Shown in pieces: positions 19,181-27,503 of a stretch of 64,000 bases of DNA. A program made the position numbers and the translations under genes. Source of the stretch: Burkholderia glumae LMG 2196 = ATCC 33617 (lineage in GTDB: Bacteria > Pseudomonadota > Gammaproteobacteria > Burkholderiales > Burkholderiaceae). The notes beneath the pieces are model-generated. The model saw nothing but the letters and a program-made list of their open reading frames with translations. It was not told the origin of the DNA and did not search any database. The first letter of the stretch is position 1. Every line of letters starts with the position of its first letter. The stretch spans positions 1,674,001-1,738,000 of the forward strand of contig NZ_CP009434.1 of assembly GCF_000960995.1 (NCBI RefSeq). The letters are read 5' to 3'.

Positions 19181-19701
19181 CGCCTGCTATGCGCGCTGCG
19201 CCATAGCGCTCGACGAACACCTTGTCGCGCCGCGCGCCTTGGCCGTGCCGTCCGTCGACGGCCGAATGCCTCGGCCCTGAGCCGGGTTCGCGATCCCCGG
19301 CACCGCGTAGCGCGGCAAACGCGGGTTCCAACGCCTCCTCGGCGTGTATCGCGTCGAACCTGACGGCCACGCGGCGGCGGCCAGGCCCGTCCCGCCTCGG
19401 TGAGCGCGCCGCCTCAAAATCATTCCCCCGGAGCAAGCGGGCCGATCCTGGCAGGCAGCCCGATGCCCACCGGCGGCTCGCGCGAAGCGGTGCCCGCCGT
19501 GCCGAACATGTCGGCCGCACGCTGCTGCAAGCGGCGCTTCATCCGTGTCGAGGATTCGGTTCCCTCGCCGGCATGATCGCTGGCTCGGCCCCGGCCGTTC
19601 CACTGGTCGCGCTGTCCGAATCGGCGGCACTCCCGCACCTCGGCGTGCCGCCTTGTGCGATCAGCGCACGAATCGAGGGTAATCACCGACGTCGAGCGGT
19701 T
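19181..19701. other. Intergenic region, no gene recognised
   Basis: About 520 bp between the channel gene and the promoter of the fourth receptor. Open frames on both strands are GC-driven and without family features. Confidence 0.5.
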
Positions 19702-19728
19702 CAAGGCGGGGGCGCGTCACGCCGATAT
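19702..19728 (+). promoter_or_regulatory. Candidate sigma-28 promoter of the fourth receptor
   Basis: CAAG, 15 bp, then GCCGATAT: the -10 element matches the flagellar sigma-28 consensus GCCGATAA at seven of eight bases with correct spacing. It lies 31 bp before the receptor start, and GGAG follows at 19750. Confidence 0.55.
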
Positions 19729-19759
19729 TGTGCCAACCGGTTAATGTCTGGAGCGACAC

Positions 19760-21298
19760 ATGAAGCTGTCCGCGAAGTTGATGATGATGGTTGCCGCCGC
19801 GCTGCTGGGGGTCGTCCTGCTTGCGGCAGTGTCGCTGCAAACCTTGCGCAACGCGCTGATCGACAGCCGCCGCGACGAGGTCGTCATCCTGTTGACCAAA
19901 GCCGAGCATCTCGTGGCTTCGTATCGCGCGATGCAGGCGAGCGGCGCCCTCACGCAGGAGCAGGCGCAGCAGCAGGCCAAGGCCGCGCTGTCGGCGCTCA
20001 ATGCAAATTCCAAAAGCTACTACTGGGTGACCACGGCCGACGGCATCAATCTCGTGCATCCCAATGCCAAGTTCATCGGCACCCGCGCCAAGGGCAACCG
20101 CACGACCAGCGGCCTGACCGACAGCGAGGCATACCGGGCCGGGATGGCGCGCGATCACTTCGCGCTGGTGGACGTGCTGGTCAAGCGCAGCCCCGACGCC
20201 CAGCCGGAGCCGAAGCTCCAGGGCGTGGTCGCCATTCCCGGCTGGGACTGGTGGATCGGCACCGGATTCTTCTATGACGACATCGACGCGGCGTTCAGCA
20301 AGTTCGCGTTTCAGCTCGGTGCCATCACGCTGGTCATTGCCGCCGCGCTGGCCGCGATCGCCTTCGGCGTGCTGCGCAGCGTCAAGCGCACGCTGGGGGG
20401 CGAGCCCGCCCATGCCACGCACGTCGCCGCGCGCATTGCCGCCGGCGAGCTCGACGTGCAGTTCGATACGGCCAAAGCCGCGCCGGGCAGCCTGCTCGTC
20501 GCGCTCGGCGAGATGAAGGCGCGCTTGGCCGAGACCATCGCCGACATACAGACCGCGGCGCATTCGATCGCGCTCGGCACCCGCGAGATCTCGCAGGGCA
20601 ATCAGAACCTGTCCGAACGAACGGAGCAGCAGGCGGCATCGCTGCAGGAAACCGCCGCCAGCATGGAGCAGATCACCTCCACGGTCAAACAGAATGCGGA
20701 CAATGCGCGCCAGGCGAACACGCTGGTCGGCCATGCGAAGGAGGCGACCGAACTGGGCGGCGCGGCCGTGCGGGAAGTCGTTGAAACGATGCGTTTGATT
20801 TCGGAAGGGTCGGCGCGGATTTCCGATATCACCGTCGTCATCGAAAGCATCGCGTTCCAGACCAATATCCTCGCGCTCAACGCCGCCGTCGAAGCGGCTC
20901 GGGCAGGCGAGGAGGGGCGAGGGTTCGCCGTGGTGGCCTCGGAAGTCCGCTCGCTGGCGCAACGCAGCGCCGCGGCCGCGAAAGACATCAAGGGCTTGAT
21001 CGCGACCTCGGCCGAGCGGGTGGACCAGGGCAGCCGGCTCGTCGAGACGGCGGGAGCACGCATGACGGAGATCGTGCGGTCGATCGACCATGTCGCCCAC
21101 ATCATGGGCGAGATATCGGTGGCCTCGGCCGAACAGAGCACCGGGGTCGAGCAGGTGGGCCTGGCGGTGGCGCAAATGGACGAAGTCACTCAGCAGAATG
21201 CCGCGCTGGTCGAGCAGTCGGCCGCGGCCGCGGCCTCGCTCGACGAGCAGGCGGCACGCTTGAGGACCGCCGTCTCGGCCTTCAGGCTGAGCGCCTGA
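19760..21298 (+). CDS. Methyl-accepting chemotaxis protein, single-Cache sensor
   Basis: A 512-residue chemoreceptor. TM1 is about residues 5-27. The periplasmic single-Cache domain shows SKSYYWVTTADGINLVHP, then PEPKLQGVVAIPGWDWWIGTG, the pattern of sCache_2 receptors. TM2 is about 185-207, then HAMP and the signalling coiled coil with IESIAFQTNILALNAAVEAARAG split only by the usual tip. GGAG six bases before the ATG and a sigma-28-like promoter support the start. The C-terminus (AFRLSA) has no CheR/CheB tether. It shares its architecture with the receptor at 15 kb but differs strongly in the sensor. Confidence 0.92.
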   Translation: MKLSAKLMMMVAAALLGVVLLAAVSLQTLRNALIDSRRDEVVILLTKAEHLVASYRAMQASGALTQEQAQQQAKAALSALNANSKSYYWVTTADGINLVHPNAKFIGTRAKGNRTTSGLTDSEAYRAGMARDHFALVDVLVKRSPDAQPEPKLQGVVAIPGWDWWIGTGFFYDDIDAAFSKFAFQLGAITLVIAAALAAIAFGVLRSVKRTLGGEPAHATHVAARIAAGELDVQFDTAKAAPGSLLVALGEMKARLAETIADIQTAAHSIALGTREISQGNQNLSERTEQQAASLQETAASMEQITSTVKQNADNARQANTLVGHAKEATELGGAAVREVVETMRLISEGSARISDITVVIESIAFQTNILALNAAVEAARAGEEGRGFAVVASEVRSLAQRSAAAAKDIKGLIATSAERVDQGSRLVETAGARMTEIVRSIDHVAHIMGEISVASAEQSTGVEQVGLAVAQMDEVTQQNAALVEQSAAAAASLDEQAARLRTAVSAFRLSA

Positions 21299-21402
21299 GG
21301 GCAGGCGCGGCGGCCGAGGCCGCACCGGCACGGGCGGGCCGCCGGCCTTCGGGCCGAACCGATGACGCCTCGCGCACGGCGCCGGCCGCGCCGTCGCCTC
21401 GA

Positions 21403-22170
21403 CTAGCGTGCCGAGGCACTGAAGCTGCTGACGTTGACCGAGCCGTTCGCGCCGTTGCTCTGAATCACCTCCACGCCGAACTGGGTGTTCAGCGTGTACC
21501 AGCTCGGATTCAGCCAGCCCTTGGTGTAGGCCAGGTAATAGACGAAGGGCTGGAGGTTGCCGCTGAAGCTGGTGGTCTGCGCAGTGCGCACGAAGCTCCA
21601 TACCGGCCAGCCGTTGCTGCCCTGGTAGACGTCCCAGCTGCCGTCTATGCCGCCCAGCTTCACGCCCGACGCCACCCGGTTGCCGGCCGGCTGGGTGCCC
21701 GAGTAAGCAAGCCAGACCATCATCTCGCCCGAGGGCGAGCCGGGGTTGTTCGAGGGCGAGAAGAACAGGTCGTAGGCGGCGTCGTACTGGTTGTTGCCGC
21801 TCATGCTGTAGCTGACATGGGTGGGCAGCGGCGCCTGGGCCGACACCTGCACCGGGAAGCCGCCCGGGTCGGGCGACCAGGCCCCCATCTGCCAGCCGCG
21901 GTAGATGCTCGGGTAGGACTTGATCCCGCCGCTGCCGGTGGCCCACCACCAGGTGGACGACCAACTGTTGTTCGCGGCGCTGCCGGTGCAGACCTGCTGC
22001 CAGCCGCCGGGGTTATTGGCCAGGCCCCATTCGTCGTTCTGGATCGTGTAGCTGCCTTGCGCGAGTGAACCGTATTGCGTCGAGATGCAGCTTTGCGCCG
22101 AGGCGGTGCCGCCGAACAGGATCGACAGGGGCAGCAGCCAGCGGGCGCGGTGCAACGGATTCGATAGCAT
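21403..22170 (-). CDS. Secreted glycoside hydrolase family 12 (endoglucanase/xyloglucanase)
   Basis: A 255-residue secreted enzyme. The signal peptide ends in GGTASA before QSC. The body has the GH12 jelly-roll features: TIQNDEWG near the N-terminus, WWWATGSGGIKSYPS, GEMMVWLAY with the probable nucleophile Glu149, and FGVEVIQSNG with the probable acid/base Glu234. GH12 enzymes cut beta-1,4-glucan or xyloglucan with retention of configuration. For a plant-associated bacterium this points to attack on plant cell walls. GGAG seven bases upstream (antisense) sets the start. It converges on the fourth receptor, with about 100 bp between. The exact substrate within GH12 is not decidable here. Confidence 0.85.
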   Translation of the reverse strand: MLSNPLHRARWLLPLSILFGGTASAQSCISTQYGSLAQGSYTIQNDEWGLANNPGGWQQVCTGSAANNSWSSTWWWATGSGGIKSYPSIYRGWQMGAWSPDPGGFPVQVSAQAPLPTHVSYSMSGNNQYDAAYDLFFSPSNNPGSPSGEMMVWLAYSGTQPAGNRVASGVKLGGIDGSWDVYQGSNGWPVWSFVRTAQTTSFSGNLQPFVYYLAYTKGWLNPSWYTLNTQFGVEVIQSNGANGSVNVSSFSASAR

Positions 22171-22944
22171 GGACGATCTCCACAAGGAAGGATTGCGGCG
22201 GATTCGATCGGCTGGCCGGCAGGCGGACGTCTCTGGAAATATATTCGATGGCCCCGGCCGCATTCGAGACAATGCGTGAGCGAGCATACATTATCTTCCT
22301 GCCTCGGTTCAAAATCAGCCTGCTATTGTTTTCGATATAAAGATTTTGCTTTGCATTGCAGCATCGCTGGAAATGAAATCCATGAGCAATCGTTGAATTT
22401 CCGGCACGCGTCGAATTTGTCATGGAGGCGGTTTCGCACATTGCGGCGGCGGGATGATTCGAGACGCTGCGGCAGCGAGGCCGGATAGCGCGTCGCGGCG
22501 CCGAAAGCAGCCCGCGGCGCAGGCGGCATCGGCCTGGCCCGGATTCGACAGGCGTATCCGTTTCGAGCGCCGCCGCGATATTCGCGCCGCTTGCTCGTAA
22601 CGGCGGCCCGGTTATTGGCCCTGCTCGAGCAGGCTTTCGCCGGCCCGGACGGCATGCCGGGCCGGGATAGCGCTGCATGCATCGCGGCCCGGCATCAGCG
22701 TTGTCCAGATTGCCCGGCGTCCCATCCTGATTGATCGAAACGGTCGGCATATCGGCGTCATGCTCGATCATTTTTTCTGGTTATTGAATTAACGAATTGA
22801 CTGGCGACGAAATGTTCGCATTGCTTTCCTGATACCGTTAATGCCGATCATCGGCATTGCGTGCAGGGCGCGGACATGCTTATAGTAGCGGTCACACCTT
22901 GCCCAGCATGCTGCGCCTCACCCCTCGCATCACCGGAACCGACC
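22171..22944. other. Intergenic region with lower GC and two inverted repeats
   Basis: About 770 bp. The part next to the GH12 gene is relatively AT-rich and contains, on the minus strand, a weak TTGAAC-N18-TATGCT promoter-like pair (22312-22283). A GC hairpin with 9-base arms lies at 22640-22665, and a perfect palindrome at 22840-22858 is listed separately. No gene was recognised. Confidence 0.45.
22840..22858. promoter_or_regulatory. Perfect 19-bp palindrome, operator candidate
   Basis: AATGCCGAT, one base, then ATCGGCATT: nine-base arms without mismatch, about 85 bp before the small gene at 22945. The size and position suit the operator of a dimeric regulator. No regulator gene lies beside it. 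Confidence 0.4.
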
Positions 22945-23223
22945 ATGACCGACCAGCCCCGCCTCAGCTACGCGACCCTGCTGCGCAACGCCGAAGGGCT
23001 CTTGCAGGACATGACGGCCGGCCGCGCCGGCCTCGAGCTGGACGCCGAGACCCGGGCAATGGGCCGCGGCGTCATCGCGCTGTTCGAGGCGATGGGCGAC
23101 GAGGTCAGCATGGCGCTCGACCCGGTCGCGAGCGCGACCTTCCGCGAGAATCTCGCCCGCCTGCGTGAACTGGTTCGCGATCCGGCCGACGAGGGGGCCG
23201 ATGGAGACGGGCCGCGCGCTTGA
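22945..23223 (+). CDS. Hypothetical protein (92 aa)
   Basis: A small acidic, helical protein beginning MTDQPRLSYATLLRNAEGLL. It has no signal peptide or cysteine. Codon use fits a real gene and the ATG follows CCGGAACCGACC. I do not recognise the family. It lies between the palindrome and the acetyltransferase gene, separated from the latter by about 240 bp. Confidence 0.55.
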   Translation: MTDQPRLSYATLLRNAEGLLQDMTAGRAGLELDAETRAMGRGVIALFEAMGDEVSMALDPVASATFRENLARLRELVRDPADEGADGDGPRA

Positions 23224-23464
23224 CGCGTCGCGGGCCGCTCTCTTGCAGCCCGCCGCGCGGCGCCGAGGCGATCTCCGCCTCGCCGGCGCGGCGCCGCACC
23301 CACGCCAGCGGCGGCGGCGCCGTCGGCGAGCAACCCTGCCTCGGCTGCGCCGCGCTCCGGCGCCATGCTGAAGGGCGCCGACAGGCACGAAGCCATCCAG
23401 ATCCGTCCTCATGAACGTCGCCGCGGCGTAACCGTCCGTTCCGCGCATCGATCCAGGAAGCGCC

Positions 23465-24049
23465 TTGCCGAGACTCCGTATGCCCCACATCGACGTGCAG
23501 CCCATCGCCGCGCCCTACGACGCAGCCCTCGCCGACACGATCGCCGCGATCCAGACCCTGAGCTGGCAGCACGCCTACGCCGGCCTGTTGCCGGCCGACT
23601 ACCTGATGCATCGGGCCTTGGCCGAGCGCGGCGCCACCTGGCGCGCCCGCTTGCTCGAAGGCGCCGAGGCTCCGCTGGAAATCTCGCTGGCGCGCGGCGA
23701 CGGCGTGCCGGTGGGCTTCAGTTGCCTCATGCCGGAGCGGGAGCCGGAATACGGCGTCTACCTCGATAACCTGCACGTGCTCCCCGCCTTTCAGGGCTAC
23801 GGCCTCGGCAAGCGACTGCTGGCAAGCTGCGCGGCCAGGCTTGCCGAAGTCTGGCCAGGGCGTCCGCTGTTCCTTTACGTGCTCGATGGCAATACGATGG
23901 CGCGCGAGTTCTACCAGCGCATCGGCGGCAAGGAGTCGGCCCCGTTCAACCACACCTTGACTGGCGCGAACGTCGTCTTGCCGGTGCGGCGCGTGACGTG
24001 GACCGAGGTGCCGGCGCTCATGGCACGACTGGCGCCGCGCCGGACATAG
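23465..24049 (+). CDS. GNAT family N-acetyltransferase
   Basis: A 194-residue acetyltransferase. Motif A, which binds the acetyl-CoA pyrophosphate, is visible as LHVLPAFQGYGLGKRLL (Q-x-x-G-x-G pattern), preceded by the beta strand EYGVYLDNL and followed by PLFLYVLDGNTMAREFYQRIGG, the usual motif B with its tyrosine. The substrate is unknown. Start choice: TTG at 23465 has AGGA six bases upstream; an in-frame ATG at 23480 would shorten the protein by five residues and has no ribosome site. The gene stands alone. Confidence 0.82.
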   Translation: MPRLRMPHIDVQPIAAPYDAALADTIAAIQTLSWQHAYAGLLPADYLMHRALAERGATWRARLLEGAEAPLEISLARGDGVPVGFSCLMPEREPEYGVYLDNLHVLPAFQGYGLGKRLLASCAARLAEVWPGRPLFLYVLDGNTMAREFYQRIGGKESAPFNHTLTGANVVLPVRRVTWTEVPALMARLAPRRT

Positions 24050-24454
24050 CCGGCGCCGGTGGCCGCCGGACCCGGCCGCTTTTCGGAGGCTGGCCGCCTT
24101 AAGCGGCAAGTCCGCCTGCTCGGCAAGGGCCGCGTCGAGGAGCGGCGCGCCGCGCGGCGCGTCAGGCGGGCATGTGAGTTTCAAGCGGTCCGCAAAGCGC
24201 CGGGCAGGCCAGCCTGGGGAGCCTGCCGCGCACGGCCCGCCTTCGTCCGGCATCAAGCATCGAAGCGGCTGCCCGGCTGCGGGCCGGCCGCGATTTTCGG
24301 ATAAATTGAAACTTGAGAGAATGGCTACTCGGCGGGAAACCGCGCGAAGCAGGGCGGGAAGACGCCTATCCCCTGAAGAATGGATGGCAGCGAGGCCGGG
24401 CGGCGCGGATGGGACGTTGTAACGGTATTGCAACACCGACAGGGTGGTAACGGC
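24050..24454. other. Intergenic region before the fifth receptor
   Basis: 405 bp. No gene recognised. CGGATAAATTG near 24298 resembles a -10 element but lacks a fitting -35. AGGGTGG lies about ten bases before the receptor ATG. Confidence 0.4.
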
Positions 24455-26038
24455 ATGGACTGGAAAAATTGGAAGATTGGAGTGCGCCTGGGCACCGGCT
24501 TTTTTATGGTGCTGGCACTCATGGTCACGCTGATTGCCGTGGTGGAAATACGCTTGGCGGGGATCGAGCAGATAAACGATGGAATCATCAAGCGGGATTG
24601 GATTAAGGCAAAGGCGGCGCATAACATCAATGCGCTGACGCGCGCCAATGCGGCGCTGACGATGCAGCTGTTCATTACCACCGACCCGGCCAGGCTCACC
24701 GGGATTCGCCAGGGCATCAACGCCAACAAGGCCGCCATCACCGCCTTTCTCGATACGCTCGACCGGCAGTCCGACAATACCGACAGCCAGGGCTTGCTCG
24801 CGAGAGTGAGAGCGACGCGCGAGGCCTACGTGCGCTCGTTCAGTCAGGTGTCGAATCTGCTGGCAGCCGGCCGGCATGACGAGGCAGTGGCCCTGATGAA
24901 CGGCGAAACCCTAGGAGCCCTGAATGAACTGCAGCAGTCGGTGGCCGCGCTGACTGAGCTACAGGACGCCCGGGTCGCTCAGGCGGGCGCCCGATCCCGG
25001 GAGAATATCTCCGAGGTGCACGTCCTGATGCTCACGCTCGGCGCGGTCGCGCTGTTGATCGGGATCGGCTTCGCATACATGATCCTGCGCTCGATCACCC
25101 GCCCGCTGCACGAGGCGCTACGGATCGCCCAGACGATCGCGGCCGGAGATCTGACCGCTCATATTGATCCGCGATACCGTGACGAGACGGGCGAGCTGCT
25201 GCTTGCGTTGCGCGACATGAACCACAACCTGAAGAACGTGGTCGGAGAAGTGCGGGCCAGCGCGGACACCATTGCCATCGCGTCGAGCCAGATTGCGTCG
25301 GGCAACGAGGATTTGTCCGCGCGCACCGAGGAGCAGGCCGCTTCGCTCGAGGAAACTGCCGCGAGCATGGAGGAGCTGACCTCCATCGTCAAGCAGAACG
25401 CGGAGCATGCGAGGCAGGCAAGCGAGTTGGCGGTGCGTGCGTCCGAGATCGCGCATCGCGGCAATGAGGTGGTGGGGCAGGTGGTGGGGGCCATGACCGA
25501 GATCAGCGAGAGGTCGTCGAAGATCGCCGACATCATCAGCATCATCGAAGGCATTGCCTTCCAGACCAATATCCTTGCGCTAAACGCCGCCGTGGAGGCG
25601 GCCCGCGCCGGCGAGCAGGGGCGCAGCTTCGCGGTGGTTGCCGGCGAGGTGCGCTCTCTTGCGCAGCGCTCGTCCGATGCTGCGCGGGAAATCAAGGCGC
25701 TCATCTCGACCTCCGTGCAGAAAATCGAAGACGGCTCGGAACGAGCCGGCGACGCGGGCCGCACGATGGCCGAAGTGACGCAGGCGGTGAGGCGCGTGAC
25801 CGACATCATGGGCGAGATCGCGGCCGCCTCTGGCGAGCAGAGCCGCGGTATCGAGCAGGTCAACCGGGCGGTCGAGCAGATGGACGAGGTGACCCAGCAA
25901 AACGCGGCGCTGGTCGAACAGGCGGCCGCTGCCTCGAAGTCGCTCGAGAACGAGGGCCGCTTGCTCACGGCGGCAATGACCTTCTTCCGTCTCGACGAGG
26001 CGCCGCACCGAGGATTGCCGGCGCTGCGCGAAAGCTGA
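24455..26038 (+). CDS. Methyl-accepting chemotaxis protein, four-helix-bundle sensor
   Basis: A 527-residue receptor starting MDWKNWKIGVRLGTGFF. TM1 is about residues 11-32; the periplasmic part of about 155 residues fits a 4HB_MCP bundle (TIDSQ-like helices, no Cache motifs); TM2 is about 190-212. HAMP follows (LRSITRPLHEALRIAQTIAAGDL), then the signalling domain with IEGIAFQTNILALNAAVE. The HAMP Pro in RPL is of the classical Tar/Tsr type, whereas several receptors in this window have GG(E/D)P there. There is no C-terminal tether. A longer frame from 24380 is open but would place extra charged residues before TM1. Confidence 0.92.
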   Translation: MDWKNWKIGVRLGTGFFMVLALMVTLIAVVEIRLAGIEQINDGIIKRDWIKAKAAHNINALTRANAALTMQLFITTDPARLTGIRQGINANKAAITAFLDTLDRQSDNTDSQGLLARVRATREAYVRSFSQVSNLLAAGRHDEAVALMNGETLGALNELQQSVAALTELQDARVAQAGARSRENISEVHVLMLTLGAVALLIGIGFAYMILRSITRPLHEALRIAQTIAAGDLTAHIDPRYRDETGELLLALRDMNHNLKNVVGEVRASADTIAIASSQIASGNEDLSARTEEQAASLEETAASMEELTSIVKQNAEHARQASELAVRASEIAHRGNEVVGQVVGAMTEISERSSKIADIISIIEGIAFQTNILALNAAVEAARAGEQGRSFAVVAGEVRSLAQRSSDAAREIKALISTSVQKIEDGSERAGDAGRTMAEVTQAVRRVTDIMGEIAAASGEQSRGIEQVNRAVEQMDEVTQQNAALVEQAAAASKSLENEGRLLTAAMTFFRLDEAPHRGLPALRES

Positions 26039-26107
26039 GCGGCGCGCTTGATGGTGCCGGGCCGTCCTGGACCCGCCGCCAGGCAGTGCACGGCTCAGCG
26101 GCGCCTT

Positions 26108-26133
26108 GCAAGCCGGCAAGCCGGCAAGCCGGC
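26108..26133 (+). repeat. Short 8-bp tandem repeat
   Basis: Three copies of AAGCCGGC in a row beside the broken porin end. It is small, but it marks the edge of the rearranged segment. Confidence 0.6.
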
Positions 26134-26154
26134 GACCGCGTCGCAGACTGCACT

Positions 26155-26748
26155 CAGCATAGGCCTTCATATAGTCGTAAGCGATGCCAAGCGTCAGCGC
26201 CGGCGTGAGCAGATACCGGAAGTTCGCTTCGACGTTGTGGAACGCGGCCGTGCCCGGATAATGCAGCGAGTCGAGCGACGAGAACGAGCCCAGGCCGCGG
26301 AACTGCGTATTGGTGTATATCGCGCCGACCGTCGCCTTGCCGATCCGGTACGCGCCCCCGGCCGCGATGATCTGCTGCGTGCTCGCCGACGCGTAGTCCG
26401 CATAGACCGTGCTGGCCGTCAGGTTCGACGCGGTGGGGCTGGACGTGCGGTGGTTGCCGAAGAACGAGAAGTTCGGACGGCGCACGTTGAGGTAGCCGGC
26501 GCCCAGCGACAGCGGCCCTTGCTCGTACCCCGCGCCGAGCGACCAGATCTGGTTCGTGCCGAGGCCGCCGGCCGTGCCGCCCAGGCTGCACGCGGCGCCG
26601 AACCGGAAGCCCGCGCGGTCGACGCGCTTGAACTTGAGCGCGTCGTTCATACGGTTCGTGTTCTGCAGGTTATCGAGGTCGCCGGGGTGCGCGCCGTAGC
26701 CGGTCGCCCATTGCGCGGCGGATTCGAAGCGCGCGGCGAAATCCAGAT
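26155..26748 (-). pseudogene. Porin fragment (Gram-negative general porin), both ends missing
   Basis: An internal stretch of about 195 codons of a trimeric beta-barrel porin of the Burkholderia OmpC-like type. Visible parts include FRFGAACSLGGTAGG, SLGAGYEQGPLSLGAGY, GGAYRIGKATVGAIYTN and LTPALTLGIAYDYMKA, alternating strands typical of the family. Neither the signal peptide and N-terminal strands nor the C-terminal strand with its terminal aromatic are present. One end abuts the transporter remnant at about 26750 on the opposite strand. It is a deletion or rearrangement product and cannot make a functional barrel. Confidence 0.75.
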
Positions 26749-27469
26749 CGAGTCGTGGGGCTGGCGCGTGCCGTTCGTGTTCGGCCTGCTGGTGGCGCCG
26801 GTCGGCCTCTATATCCGCCGGCATATCGGCGACACGCTGCCGCCATCGCAGGCGCAGCACGCCGCGCCGGTGCGCGATCTGCTCGCGCGCCACCTCGGAC
26901 GCGTCGCGCTCGCGGCCGGCATCATGGCCGTGTCGACCGCGGCGAGCTATCTGATGATCCTCTACATGCCGACCTACGCGGTCAGGCAGTTGCATCTGCC
27001 CGCGTCGACCGGATTCGCCGCGACCGTGCTGACCGGCGCGATCCTGATGGTATTCACGCCGCTGATGGGCCATCTCGCGGACCGCCATGGCCGCAGCCGG
27101 TTGATGACGCTTTCCGCGCTCGTCACGCTGCTGACGATCTACCCATGCTTCCGCTGGTTGATCGGCGCCCCGTCGTTCGGGGTGCTGATGGCGATCATGG
27201 TGCTGGCGGGCCTGTTGAAGGCGATCTACTTCGGCCCGCTCGCCGCCGTGCTGTCGTCGCTGTTTCCCACCAACGTGCGCAGCACCGGCTTGGGCTTCAG
27301 CTACAACATCGGCGTGATGGCATTCGGCGGCTTCACGCCGTGGCTCGTGACGGCCATGATCGGCTGGACTCATGACCCGGTCTCTCCGGCCTTCTACCTG
27401 ATGGGCTGCGCCGCGCTCAGCCTCGCATGCATTGGCGTCTACCAGCGCTGCGTCGACAAGCATCTGTGA
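26749..27469 (+). pseudogene. MHS-type MFS transporter, N-terminal half missing
   Basis: The C-terminal six-helix half of a metabolite:H+ symporter of the major facilitator superfamily. It begins at SWGWRVPFVFGLLVAPVGLYIRRH, which in intact members is the end of helix 6, and continues through GHLADRHGRSRLM (the repeated loop signature) to the end of helix 12. The first half with the substrate-defining helices has been replaced by the porin fragment read from the other strand. An artificial continuous frame back to 26048 crosses that fragment and is not a gene. It runs into the PLP enzyme gene 34 bp later, so the transporter probably once served the same pathway. Confidence 0.75.
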
Positions 27470-27503
27470 GGTCCGAACCTCACGCTCCCACGGGACCACG
27501 GTC

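Noticed and set aside
26048..27469. A continuous 473-codon frame ending in the transporter
   Set aside because: The first 230 codons are the antisense of a porin fragment; only the second half is transporter sequence.
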